DNA of 64,000 nucleotides from the NCBI GenBank assembly GCA_047974565.1, contig JBKECN010000046.1:10179-74178 (forward strand), given 5' to 3'. Below the pieces are notes generated by a model. It did not search any database. It was not told the DNA's origin and saw only the letters and a program-made list of their open reading frames with translations. Of this stretch, positions 25,544-34,082 are shown one piece after another; positions within the stretch are counted from its first letter, which is position 1; every line of letters starts with the position of its first letter. The translations under genes and the position numbers were made by a program. This DNA comes from JBDIAG01 sp047974565. GTDB taxonomy: Bacteria > Actinomycetota > Actinomycetes > Actinomycetales > CAWJMD01.

Positions 25544-25574
25544 TTGCCGACGTCGCCGAACCCGTCCCTACACT
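25544..25574 (+). promoter_or_regulatory. Probable leaderless promoter of PucR-type regulator
   Basis: A -10-like TACACT (25569-25574) ends 5 bases before the ATG at 25580. A weak -35-like TTGCCG lies at 25544-25549 (19-base spacer). Transcription would start at or next to the A of the ATG, which explains the absence of a ribosome binding site. The divergent hydroxylase operon starts 200 bases away, so its promoter shares this region. Confidence 0.45.
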
Positions 25575-25579
25575 CCGAC

Positions 25580-26821
25580 ATGTCAACGACGACAACACAT
25601 GTGTACGAATGGGATGAGGCACTCGAAGCGGCCTCACACTCGATGTTGTGCCGATTAGCCGACCTGACCGATCAGGTGACCGAGCTGCTCGCGGCCGAGA
25701 TCCCGGAGGCCGGCGGGCCGGACAGCGGTCTGCGCCGGGTGCTGGAACAGATGGCACGTAGCAATGTGGACAATGCACTCACCGCGATGGGCCAGCATCT
25801 GCCACTGAGCCAGCTGCACCCCACGACCGCCTCACTCGCGCTGGCCCGGCGCCTCGGTGAGCGGGGCGTCCCCGCGGACAACACCATCCGGGTCTACCAG
25901 GTGGGGCACCGGTGGCTGCTGGGACAGATCCTCCAGGAGCTGGACCGGCTGATGCCCCAAGGCGCTCCGGTGGCGGCCGTCGCCGACCTGGTCGACTGGC
26001 ACCTGGGGTACCTCAACCTGATGTCCGCCGCGGCCGGGGCCGAGCACGCCCGCACCCAGGAGCTGTGGACCCGCACCGCCGGAGCGGCCACGGCCGCCCA
26101 GGTCAACTACGTCCTCAAGGACGCCGACGACACCGACGTGGCCAGTTCCGTCCTGCACTACGACGTGAGCGGCCGACACCTGGGCCTGCTGCTGTGGTCG
26201 GACAATGCGGCGGTACCCGCATCACGGATGGCCATGCTGGTGCGCAGCCTGCTCACCCAGCCGGGTGTGCGTGAACTCATCGTGGTCCCCCAGGACCTGG
26301 GCTCGGTGCTGGCCTGGATCTCGATCGCCAGCGCCCCCACCCGGGCCCTGACCGCGCTCTCCCGGGTGGTGCGCGAGCACGGCGACACCGTGCGGGTCGC
26401 GGCCGGCGAGCCATCCATCGGGCTGCAAGGCTTCCGGCTCACCCATCAACAGGCTCAGGCCGCCCGGCGAGTGGCCGACCTGCCCGGCTCGCTGGACCAA
26501 CGACTCACCCGGTACCGGGACGTGGCCGCGGCGAGCCTGCTGGCCCTGCACCCGGAGGAGTCCAAGCCCTGGGTCACCGAGGTGCTCGGGCCGCTGGCCG
26601 AGGAGGGCGAGGAGCTGGCCCGGCTGCGGTTCACCCTGCGGGCGTATCTGGACGCCGGCGAGAACGCCTCCAATGCGGCACAACGCATCTACGTGCACCG
26701 CAACACCGTCAAGCACCGGGTCGAGCGGGCCCTGGGCATGCTCCCGGTGCCCTTCGAGCAGAACCGACTCTCGGTGGCCCTGGCGCTGGCCTACTTCGAC
26801 CGGGCCGCACCCCGGGGCTGA
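25580..26821 (+). CDS. PucR/CdaR-type transcriptional regulator
   Basis: 413 residues. The N-terminal helical region (about 20-150) resembles the RsbT-co-antagonist-like input domain of these regulators. The middle (about 185-315) is the GGDEF-like CdaR domain. The C-terminus carries the PucR helix-turn-helix LRAYLDAGENASNAAQRIYVHRNTVKHR-type motif (given here in parts: AYLDAGENASNAAQ, then RIYVHRNTVKHRVER). Transcribed divergently from the phenol hydroxylase genes, it is the likely activator or repressor of that operon. The ATG at 25580 (MSTTTTHVYEW) is chosen; a TTG at 25490 is possible, but its extension is low-quality. Probably leaderless. Confidence 0.9.
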   Translation: MSTTTTHVYEWDEALEAASHSMLCRLADLTDQVTELLAAEIPEAGGPDSGLRRVLEQMARSNVDNALTAMGQHLPLSQLHPTTASLALARRLGERGVPADNTIRVYQVGHRWLLGQILQELDRLMPQGAPVAAVADLVDWHLGYLNLMSAAAGAEHARTQELWTRTAGAATAAQVNYVLKDADDTDVASSVLHYDVSGRHLGLLLWSDNAAVPASRMAMLVRSLLTQPGVRELIVVPQDLGSVLAWISIASAPTRALTALSRVVREHGDTVRVAAGEPSIGLQGFRLTHQQAQAARRVADLPGSLDQRLTRYRDVAAASLLALHPEESKPWVTEVLGPLAEEGEELARLRFTLRAYLDAGENASNAAQRIYVHRNTVKHRVERALGMLPVPFEQNRLSVALALAYFDRAAPRG

Positions 26822-26932
26822 CCTGCCGCACCAGTTGCGCGGATCGAGTCGTCCGCCGGGCACTGATTCCACCGGTCCCACCCCGGGCAAGGACCCGAGC
26901 GCGCGCTGATCCCGTCCTCGCCACCGTCGTCC

Positions 26933-27943
26933 TCAACCGGCGCCGCGGATGCGTGCCTGCCGCCACTGTCGCGGGCTGGTGTGGAACTGCTGACGGAACC
27001 AGCGGGTAAAGCCGCTCGGGGCGCTGAAGCCCAGCAGATCCGAGATCTCAGTCATCGAATAGCGTCCCTCGGACAGGTGCCGTCCGGCCAGCTGACCACG
27101 CACCCGGTGCAGCAGCCCGGAGAAGGTCTCCCCCTCGGCGGCCAGCCGGCGATGCAGGGTGCGTTGATCTACTCCCAGGCTGCGCGCCACCTGGGTCATC
27201 GTGCAGCGCCCCAACGGCAGCAGCAGCTCCATCGCCTCCTGGACGGCCGCGGCGGCTCCGGGCTGACGCGGTGCGGTCAGCGAGGCCAGCAGTTGGTCGC
27301 TGTAAGGGCGTAGCAAGGGATCCGCCAGGGTGCTCGGGGCGTCGAGGTCACCCGCGGACAGCACGATGCCGTTCACCTCGCGACCGAAACCCACTCGCGG
27401 GCCGAAGACCTCGCGGTGCGCAGACAGCTCACGCGGGCCTGGGTGGGCGAAGTACACCGCCAGTGCCGTCCAGCTCGGCCCGACGAACTCGCGGACGATC
27501 CCATGCAGGGCGGCCACCGCCAGCTCCATCGCCTGCCCCGAGGGCACCAACTCGTCGAACTCGAGCGAGACAGTGATCGTCGCGACGCCGTTGGCCTCGC
27601 CCAGCCGCATCCGCAACGCCTCGTTGTAACTGCGTTCGTACCGCAGCAGCAGACCCAGCGCGGTACGCAGGGTCGGCTCCTCGCGTAGCACGAGGCTGAG
27701 CGGGCCGAGGGTGGAGAGTCTGCGCCGGGCCGACAGGCGCAGTGCGAAGTCCGGGGTGGCCGCGCTGGTCGCCGAGTTGTGCAGCAGCCTGGCGATCGCC
27801 GCCGCCGACACCCACCGGTCGGGGTAGGCCAGCACCCCCGGGTCCAGCCCGGCCTCGGCCAACTGTGTTCCCGGGTCAAGCCCGAGCGACTCGGCCACCT
27901 CGACATATCCGTGCAGCGTCGCCGCGCGCATGCTGATCGCCAC
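26933..27943 (-). CDS. AraC-family transcriptional regulator
   Basis: 336 residues, with an N-terminal arabinose-binding-like domain of the type found in OruR/ArgR-like AraC proteins (LGPLSLVLREEPTLRTAL, about residues 20-210). A C-terminal double helix-turn-helix follows (CTMTQVARSLGVDQRTLHRRL and SMTEISDLLGFSAPSGFTRWF, then FHTSPRQWRQ). GTG 27943 is 7 bases after AGGAGG. It is divergent from the quinone reductase/dioxygenase genes and tail-to-tail with the PucR gene. It is likely to control the 28.7-33.4 kb catabolic genes and itself. Confidence 0.92.
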   Translation of the reverse strand: MAISMRAATLHGYVEVAESLGLDPGTQLAEAGLDPGVLAYPDRWVSAAAIARLLHNSATSAATPDFALRLSARRRLSTLGPLSLVLREEPTLRTALGLLLRYERSYNEALRMRLGEANGVATITVSLEFDELVPSGQAMELAVAALHGIVREFVGPSWTALAVYFAHPGPRELSAHREVFGPRVGFGREVNGIVLSAGDLDAPSTLADPLLRPYSDQLLASLTAPRQPGAAAAVQEAMELLLPLGRCTMTQVARSLGVDQRTLHRRLAAEGETFSGLLHRVRGQLAGRHLSEGRYSMTEISDLLGFSAPSGFTRWFRQQFHTSPRQWRQARIRGAG

Positions 27944-28123
27944 TGGTCGTCCTCCTGAACTCGCCAGGTGGCCCCGAGGGGCCTGGGTTGCTCCCCGTCG
28001 AAACGTGGGCGCCGTGGTCGGCGCCGGTGAGGCCCGCAGAACTGAGAACCCGCACGAGCGAGGCCGGTTCAGGTCGGGTCCCGGTCAGGTCCCAGCGGCC
28101 TGCTGTCACCCCGGGACATCACT

Positions 28124-28163
28124 TCTGTCTGGAAAAGATAAGGAATCTGTCTGGATCGGTCAA
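28124..28163 (-). promoter_or_regulatory. Promoter and direct-repeat operator for AraC-type gene
   Basis: On the minus strand, TTGACC (complement of 28158-28163) and TATCTT (complement of 28135-28140) are separated by exactly 17 bases. TCTGTCTGGA occurs twice, at 28124-28133 and 28146-28155, 22 bp (two helical turns) apart, the geometry AraC-family proteins prefer. One copy is in the spacer and one just beyond the -10, which suggests autoregulation. The site is a local AT-richer patch. Confidence 0.5.
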
Positions 28164-28223
28164 GATTTCTGCCCTGTGGACCCGTACCTTTATCGACATC
28201 GAGTTCCAGGGCCCGGTCGCTGA

Positions 28224-28640
28224 CCAGGTGGCCCGCAGCCCTTCCAGACACCAGCCCGACCGCCAGCTCCGGCCGGCCATCCCACCAGACCCTGTGATGG
28301 TGCCTCACGCGCGGGAGCAACGTCGCGTGGGCCCGACCGCCCAACGCCAGCGCCCCAGCACGACAGCACCATCCCGCCGAGAACACAGGCGGACCGACAG
28401 CACCCCGCGCCGACGCTGCTGGCCGGCCGACAGCACCAGCGGGCCGACAACGCAGGCCCGCAGACACAGCACCCCCGCAGACTGCGGCGGCGGCCGCGAC
28501 GCCAACCCGTCACAACCCCGACCCACGACGCCAACCCGCGACGTCGACGACCACACCCGTGCCGGGCAACGGCACACCCGGCACGACCCCACCGGGCAGC
28601 GGCGCCCACGCCTGCTGCCACACCCGCAAACCGCCCCGTC
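28224..28640. other. Low-complexity gap before quinone reductase gene
   Basis: Within the 724-base divergent intergenic region (27944-28667), this part is Cys/His/Arg-rich in every frame and contains recurring GACAGCACC, GGCCGACA and CGACGCCAACCCG words. No protein or RNA family is recognised. The plus-strand genes may have a long leader here. Confidence 0.4.
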
Positions 28641-28667
28641 GGGTGGACATCACGAAAGGCAGATCCG

Positions 28668-29657
28668 ATGGCACAAGGTATTCGCTTCTATGAGGCCGGG
28701 ACTCCCGAGGTCCTGCGTTGGGAGTCGTTCGGGGTCGGCTCCCCCGGCCCCGGGGAGGTCCGGATCCGGCACGGCGCAGTCGGTCTCAACTTCGCCGACA
28801 CGTACTACCGCAGCGGCCTGTACCCGGCCGAGTTGCCCGCCGGTCTCGGTGTCGAGGCCGCCGGCGTGGTGGTCGAGGCCGGGCCGGGAGTCGACGGCTT
28901 CGCACCCGGCGACCGGGTCACGTACACCGGTAGCCCGCTGGGCGCCTACAGCACTGAACGCGTGATGCCGGCCGAGCACCTGATCGCCCTGCCCGACGCG
29001 ATCGACTTCGACACCGCTGCCGCGATGACCATGCGCGGACTCAGCGCGGCCTACCTGCTGCGCCGGGTAGTCCCCGGGCTGCGCGCCGGCGACACGGTGC
29101 TGCTGCACGCAGCAGCCGGGGGTCTCGGGCAGATCTTCACCCAGTGGGCACGCGAGATCGGCATCACGGTGATCGGCACCGTCTCCACCCCGGAGAAGGC
29201 CGAGGTCGCCCAAGCCCACGGCTGCGCCCACACCATCGTCTACACCCAGCAGGACGTGCCCACCCGGGTGCGCGAGCTCACCGACGGGGTCGGCGTTCCG
29301 GTGGTCTTCGACAGCATCGGGGCCACCACGTACCAGTCGTCGCTGGATTCGCTGGCCCGCCGCGGCCTGCTGGTCTGCTTCGGCACCGCCTCGGGCCCGA
29401 TCCCACCCATCAACGCGATGGAACTGGCGATGAAGGGCTCCCTGTATGTGACGCGTCCGGCGCTGGCGGACTACATCGCCGACCCGGCCGAGCGCGCCGC
29501 ACTGGCCGCCGAACTCTTCGACCACGTCTCTGCCGGACGAATCGTGGTGGAGATCAACCATCGATATGAGCTCCAGGACGCGGTGCAAGCCCACATCGAC
29601 CTGGAGTCGGGCCGCGGCATCGGCTCGCACGTGTTCACTCTCGAGAACTCTGCCTGA
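28668..29657 (+). CDS. Zinc-independent quinone oxidoreductase (MDR superfamily)
   Basis: 329 residues. An NADPH-dependent quinone/enone reductase of the QOR branch of medium-chain dehydrogenases. It shows the substrate domain (GAVGLNFADTYYRSGLYP, then GVEAAGVVVEAGPGV), the nucleotide-binding AAAGGLGQ motif and the QOR signature YLLRRVVPGLRAGDTVLLHAA. It lacks the zinc-ligand cysteines of alcohol dehydrogenases. The ATG is preceded by GAAAGGCAGATCCG. First of four or five same-strand genes that probably form one catabolic unit. It could detoxify quinones formed by the neighbouring oxygenases or reduce an enoyl intermediate. Confidence 0.93.
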   Translation: MAQGIRFYEAGTPEVLRWESFGVGSPGPGEVRIRHGAVGLNFADTYYRSGLYPAELPAGLGVEAAGVVVEAGPGVDGFAPGDRVTYTGSPLGAYSTERVMPAEHLIALPDAIDFDTAAAMTMRGLSAAYLLRRVVPGLRAGDTVLLHAAAGGLGQIFTQWAREIGITVIGTVSTPEKAEVAQAHGCAHTIVYTQQDVPTRVRELTDGVGVPVVFDSIGATTYQSSLDSLARRGLLVCFGTASGPIPPINAMELAMKGSLYVTRPALADYIADPAERAALAAELFDHVSAGRIVVEINHRYELQDAVQAHIDLESGRGIGSHVFTLENSA

Positions 29658-29721
29658 GCCCTCTCATCGCTTCCCCGGACGACACCGACGTCGCCGGGAT
29701 GACACACCGACAAGGAGAGTC

Positions 29722-30639
29722 ATGACCATCAACGCCACCCAGGCCGTCGACGCCGGCGCGCCTATCGCGCTGGCCGACGAGCAGAACCCGATCCGTGCGC
29801 TGCGCCTGACCGCCTACATCGGCGCAGAGCTTGCGGACGTCGACCTCGCCCAGGTCGCGGCCAGCGACGAGCTGTTCGCCGCCTTCAAGTCCCTTCTCCT
29901 GCAACACAAGGTGCTTTTCGTGCGGGATCAGGACATCTCCCGGGCGGACCACGTCCGGCTTGCCGAACGGTTCGGCCCGCTGGAGGACCACCCGGTGGTG
30001 GGCAGCGACCCCGACCACCCGGGCCTGGTGCGCATCTACAAGGACCTGGACAGCCCACCCGAGCACTACGAGAACGCCTTCCACTGCGACGCCACCTGGC
30101 GTCAGAATCCGCCGATGGGCTCGGTGCTGCGGTGCGTGAAGACCCCGCAGGTCGGCGGTGACACCATCTGGGTGGACATGGCCGCCGCCTATGCCGGTCT
30201 GCCGGAGGCCGTCAAGGAGCAGATCGCCGGGCTGCGCGCCAAGCACAGCATTGAGGCCACTTTCGGTGCGGCCCTGCCCAGCGGGGAACGGCACGCCCTG
30301 CGGGACCGCTTCCCGGACGCCGAGCACCCGGTTGTTCGGACCCACCCCGAGACCGGTGAGAAGGTGCTCTTCGTCAACGCCTTCACCACGCATTTGGTGA
30401 ACTTCCATACCCCGGAACGGGTTCGGTTCGGCTTCGACTACACCCCCGGCGGCAGCGAACTGCTCAATTACCTGATCCGCCAGGCCGCCGTCCCGGAGTA
30501 CCAGGTGCGCTGGCGGTGGACCGAGAACAGTTTCGCGATCTGGGACAACCGGTCCACCCAGCACTACGCCGTCCAGGACTACTGGCCCGACGTGCGCCGG
30601 ATGGAGCGCGCCGGAATCGTCGGCGAACCCACTTTCTGA
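29722..30639 (+). CDS. TauD/TfdA-family Fe(II)/2-oxoglutarate dioxygenase
   Basis: 305 residues. It would hydroxylate a small substrate, often to release sulfite, an amine or glyoxylate, using 2-oxoglutarate and O2. The iron-binding His-X-Asp is in FHCDATW and the distal His in STQHYAV; the 2-oxoglutarate-binding Arg is in DVRRMERAGI. The N-terminal ALRLTAYIGAELADVDL is the family opening. The start codon follows CAAGGAGAGTC, nearly identical to the leader of the next gene. The substrate cannot be read from the sequence. Confidence 0.92.
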   Translation: MTINATQAVDAGAPIALADEQNPIRALRLTAYIGAELADVDLAQVAASDELFAAFKSLLLQHKVLFVRDQDISRADHVRLAERFGPLEDHPVVGSDPDHPGLVRIYKDLDSPPEHYENAFHCDATWRQNPPMGSVLRCVKTPQVGGDTIWVDMAAAYAGLPEAVKEQIAGLRAKHSIEATFGAALPSGERHALRDRFPDAEHPVVRTHPETGEKVLFVNAFTTHLVNFHTPERVRFGFDYTPGGSELLNYLIRQAAVPEYQVRWRWTENSFAIWDNRSTQHYAVQDYWPDVRRMERAGIVGEPTF

Positions 30640-30751
30640 ACACGAACGCCCGTCCGGGCGATCCGCTGTCCGGCAACCCATCTCACCTGCAGAACCCGTC
30701 AGAACCCGGTGACCGGCATTCCGCCGGACGCCACAACACAAGGAGAGTCAG

Positions 30752-31804
30752 ATGCACTTCCACGACGACGCCCTGTTCCCCGAGGTTCAGGAGCCGGTGG
30801 TCATCACCGCCGCCCCCTACGGCCCGGAATGGGAGCCCGCCGACTTCCCCGAAGACCTGCCGTTGACCATGGACCAGCACGTCCAGCAGGCAGTCGACTG
30901 CTGGAACGCCGGTGCCACCGTCCTGCACATCCACGTGCGCGAACTGGACGGCAAGGGCTCCAAGCGGCTGTCCCTGTTCAACGAGTTGCTCGGCCGGCTG
31001 CGTCAGGCCGTGCCGGAGATGATCCTGCAGGTTGGCGGCTCGATCTCATTCGCCCCGGAAGGCTCGGGCACCGAGGCAAAGTGGCTCGAGGACGACACTC
31101 GGCACATGCTCGCCGAGCTCGACCCCAAGCCCGACCAGGTCACCATCGCGATCAACACCAGCCAGATGAACATCGTCGAGCTGATGACCGAGGACGACAT
31201 CGCCGGCACCTCTTTCGAGCGTCCCGAGGTCTACGAGGCCTACCGTGAGATGCACGTCCCGGCCAACCCGGGTTGGGTCATCGAGCACCTCAAGCGGCTG
31301 GGGGCCAACGGAATTCAACCGCACTTCCAACTCTCCAGCATTCCGCAGCTGGAGACCGTCGAGCGTCTCATCCGGCGCGGACACTACCTCGGCCCGATGA
31401 ACCTGACCTGGGTGGCGATCGGCGGCGGCTTCGACGGCCCCAACCCGTACAACATGATGAACTTCATCAACCGGGTCCCCGACGGCGCCTGCCTCACCCT
31501 GGAGACGCTGATGCGCAGTGTGCTGCCGGTCAACGCGATGGCGCTGACCATGGGGCTGCACTGCCGCACCGGAAACGAGGACACCCTGTGGGGCCGTAAG
31601 GGTCAGAAGTACACCTCGGTCCAGCAGATCGAACAGCTGGTCCGGCTCTCCGGCGAACTGGGCCGAGAGGTCGCCACGGGCAAGGACGCCCGCGACATCT
31701 ACCGGATCGGGCAGACCTACTCCACCGTGGACGAGACGCTGGCCAAGCTCGGCTACGCCCCCAACCGGGGCGCCGGCCAGCTCGGCTTCACCTTCCACGC
31801 CTGA
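30752..31804 (+). CDS. BKACE (DUF849) beta-keto acid cleavage enzyme
   Basis: 350 residues of the BKACE family, zinc enzymes that condense a beta-keto acid with acetyl-CoA to give acetoacetate plus a new acyl-CoA. The zinc-binding HIHVRE motif (Cys/His-rich first barrel strand after WNAGATVLH), the opening VVITAAPYGPEW and GLHCRTGNEDTLWG near the C-terminus are visible. Family members act on 3-dehydrocarnitine, beta-ketoadipate and others. Coupled with a TauD-type dioxygenase and a quinone reductase, it suggests stepwise oxidation then thiolytic cleavage of an imported acid. Ribosome binding site AAGGAGAGTCAG. Confidence 0.93.
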   Translation: MHFHDDALFPEVQEPVVITAAPYGPEWEPADFPEDLPLTMDQHVQQAVDCWNAGATVLHIHVRELDGKGSKRLSLFNELLGRLRQAVPEMILQVGGSISFAPEGSGTEAKWLEDDTRHMLAELDPKPDQVTIAINTSQMNIVELMTEDDIAGTSFERPEVYEAYREMHVPANPGWVIEHLKRLGANGIQPHFQLSSIPQLETVERLIRRGHYLGPMNLTWVAIGGGFDGPNPYNMMNFINRVPDGACLTLETLMRSVLPVNAMALTMGLHCRTGNEDTLWGRKGQKYTSVQQIEQLVRLSGELGREVATGKDARDIYRIGQTYSTVDETLAKLGYAPNRGAGQLGFTFHA

Positions 31805-31820
31805 GCGCACCGCGCCGCGC

Positions 31821-31923
31821 CGTCACCCGGGTGACAACCGGCTACCTCATCAGGACGCCACAACGCGTCCTCCCAGGACGCCACATCGCGCCCACCCAGG
31901 ACGCCAAACGTCACCCGGGTGAC
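31821..31923. repeat. Palindrome pair and 23-bp repeats between BKACE and MFS genes
   Basis: The palindrome GTCACCCGGGTGAC occurs at 31822-31835 and 31910-31923, and CAGGACGCCA occurs at 31851, 31874 and 31897 (period 23). The second palindrome is preceded by GCCAAAC, the same word found in the repeat array at 49.1-49.5 kb. No gene lies in 31805-32101. The palindromes could be operators of the MFS gene or members of a dispersed repeat. Confidence 0.7.
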
Positions 31924-32101
31924 CACAGGCCGCCCTCGGCGACCTCTACCGTCACCACACCCGGCCAACCGTAACCGCGGTCGCATCTGGCACCGCCTCA
32001 CCCCGGAATACCGCCGCGCCCGGCCGTGCGAGACGGCCACTGGTGTTCCGGCACTGCCGCTCTCACGTCATCCCCTCGGCAACGACGCCTCAGGAGTCAT
32101 C

Positions 32102-33406
32102 ATGGCAACCTCCGCTCTCGACCAGTCGCCGCTGGAGCCGCACGACGGCTCGCCTCGGCTCTCCCGCGCATTCGGCTGGATCGTCTTCCTGCTCACCTTC
32201 GGCCTGCTGCTGTCCGATTACATGTCCCGGCAGGTACTCGCAGCCGTCTTCCCCTTCCTCAAGATCGAATGGAACCTCACCGACGCCGAACTCGGTGCGC
32301 TCACCAGCATCGTGGCCCTGACCGTCGGGGTGCTGGCCGTCCCGTTGTCCCTGCTCGGCGACCGGTGGGGACGATCCAAGGCGATCGTCCTGATGGCCGG
32401 CCTGTGGAGCCTGGCCACCCTGGGAGCAGCCCTGGCCGCGAACTACGAGCAGATGCTGGTCGCTCGCTGTCTCGTCGGAGTCGGCGAAGCCGCTTACGGC
32501 AGTGTCGGTCTCGCCGTGGTGCTGACCGTCTTCTCCCCCGCCCGCCGGGCCTCGCTGACCGGCGCGTTCATGGCGGGAGGCTCTTTCGGATCCGTCCTGG
32601 GAGTCTTCCTCGGGGGCATCATCGCGGTGCAGATCGGCTGGCGCTGGTCGTTCGGGGTGATGGGCTGCATCGGGCTGGTGCTCGTCCTGCTCTACGCCCT
32701 GTTGATCAACGACCGGCGGCTCGGCGCGCACCGACACCCGGACAACGCCGAACCGGTTACTGCCGCAGGCACTCGTGCCCCGCTGCGCACCCTGGTGTCC
32801 ACACCCTCGGTGGTGTGCGCGTACCTGGGCAGCGGGCTGCAACTCTTCGTGGCCGGCACGATGTTCGCCTGGCTGCCCAGCTACCTCAACCGCAGCTACG
32901 GCCTGGCACCCGACCGGGCTGGTGCCGCAGCCGCCTTCTTCATCCTCATCATGGGCGTGGGGATGATCGGCTGCGGTGTCATCACCGACCACCTCAGCCG
33001 CACTCGGCCCGAGCGCAAGTGGACCACGGCCATCGCCTACTCGGCGCTGTGTGTGGTCCTGCTGTCCCTCGCCTTCGCCCAAGCCCCCGGCGCCGCCCAG
33101 CTGACCCTGCTCGCGATAGGTGTGTTCTTCGCGGCCGGCACCTCGGGTGCCGCGGGTGCGATGGTCGCCAACCTGACCCCGGCCTCGATCCGGGCGACCG
33201 CCTTCGGCAGCCTGACATTGGTCAACAACGTTCTGGGTCTGGCGGCCGGGCCCTTCGTGATAGGTCTGCTGGCAGACCGGCTCGGCCTTGAGGCCGCGAT
33301 GCGCCTTTCTCCACTCGCATGCCTGCTCAGCCTGGCCGCGTTCGCTCTCGGGCTGCGGTACTACTCGTCGAGCCTGGCTCGGGTCGCCGCCGTCAAGGCG
33401 CAGTGA
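32102..33406 (+). CDS. MFS transporter
   Basis: 434 residues with 12 predicted membrane helices and the MFS loop signature GDRWGRSKAIVL between helices 2 and 3. It is of the proton-coupled importer type (aromatic/organic acid or sugar-phosphate branch; FGWIVFLLTFGLLLSDYMSRQVLAAVFP-like opening, described in parts). ATG 32102 follows AGGAGTCATC. By position it probably imports the substrate of the preceding QOR/TauD/BKACE enzymes. Its stop is one base before the GTG of the next gene. Confidence 0.93.
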   Translation: MATSALDQSPLEPHDGSPRLSRAFGWIVFLLTFGLLLSDYMSRQVLAAVFPFLKIEWNLTDAELGALTSIVALTVGVLAVPLSLLGDRWGRSKAIVLMAGLWSLATLGAALAANYEQMLVARCLVGVGEAAYGSVGLAVVLTVFSPARRASLTGAFMAGGSFGSVLGVFLGGIIAVQIGWRWSFGVMGCIGLVLVLLYALLINDRRLGAHRHPDNAEPVTAAGTRAPLRTLVSTPSVVCAYLGSGLQLFVAGTMFAWLPSYLNRSYGLAPDRAGAAAAFFILIMGVGMIGCGVITDHLSRTRPERKWTTAIAYSALCVVLLSLAFAQAPGAAQLTLLAIGVFFAAGTSGAAGAMVANLTPASIRATAFGSLTLVNNVLGLAAGPFVIGLLADRLGLEAAMRLSPLACLLSLAAFALGLRYYSSSLARVAAVKAQ

Positions 33407-33407
33407 C

Positions 33408-34073
33408 GTGAACCAGTCCCCTGACAGCCACGGCGATTCCCGGCCCGCCGTCGGCCATCGCGACCGGATCGTCGTCGTCGCCGGCCTGCGTGCCAACGTG
33501 CCCGACCACTGGCAGACGAGGTTTGCCGCGGCCCACCCGCAGGTCACGGTGGTGGACTCGTTCTCCCGGTCGAAACTCGATCTGGACGGGAGGATCCGCG
33601 ACCTGCAGGACGCCGTCGACAGACTCGACGGCCCGGCGACCATCCTGGCGCACAGCGCCGGGGTGCTGGTCACCGTCCATTGGGCGGCACGGTCCACGAC
33701 GCCGGTGCGAGGTGCGCTGCTGGCGACCCCGCCGGACCTCACCGACGAACTCCCTGCGCAGTACCCGCGGCTGGCCCAGTTGGCCGAGGCAGGCTGGCTG
33801 CCGATCCCCACAGATCGGCTCCGGTTCCCGTCGGTGCTGGGCGTCAGCGCCAACGACCCACTCGGCCACGCGAGCCGGGTACGCGCGCTGGGCCAGGCCT
33901 GGGGCAGTGAGGCCGTGGACCTGGGCGCCGTCGGTCATCTCAACCCCGAGGCCGGCTATGGCGAGTGGCCCGGCCTGGCGGACCTGCTGAACCGGACGCA
34001 GGCCCTCGCCGCGGCAGCCATCGATGCCATCGCGGTCGGCACGCGTGCACCGGGAGCCACAGCGCACCGGTGA
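33408..34073 (+). CDS. RBBP9/YdeN-type serine hydrolase
   Basis: 221 residues with the small alpha/beta hydrolase fold of the RBBP9/YdeN family. The opening RIVVVAGLRANVPDHWQ, nucleophile Ser in LAHSAG, Asp in SANDP and His in GHLNPEAGYGEWP give a full triad. The physiological substrate is unknown. GTG start one base after the MFS stop codon, so it belongs to the same operon. Convergent with the coiled-coil gene, 9 bases apart. Confidence 0.85.
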   Translation: MNQSPDSHGDSRPAVGHRDRIVVVAGLRANVPDHWQTRFAAAHPQVTVVDSFSRSKLDLDGRIRDLQDAVDRLDGPATILAHSAGVLVTVHWAARSTTPVRGALLATPPDLTDELPAQYPRLAQLAEAGWLPIPTDRLRFPSVLGVSANDPLGHASRVRALGQAWGSEAVDLGAVGHLNPEAGYGEWPGLADLLNRTQALAAAAIDAIAVGTRAPGATAHR

Positions 34074-34082
34074 CCTGGGCGG

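Noticed and set aside
32090..33853. 587-codon minus-strand frame opposite the MFS transporter
   Set aside because: The plus strand encodes a clear 12-helix transporter with the MFS loop motif; the antisense frame is Gln/Gly/Arg-rich noise.
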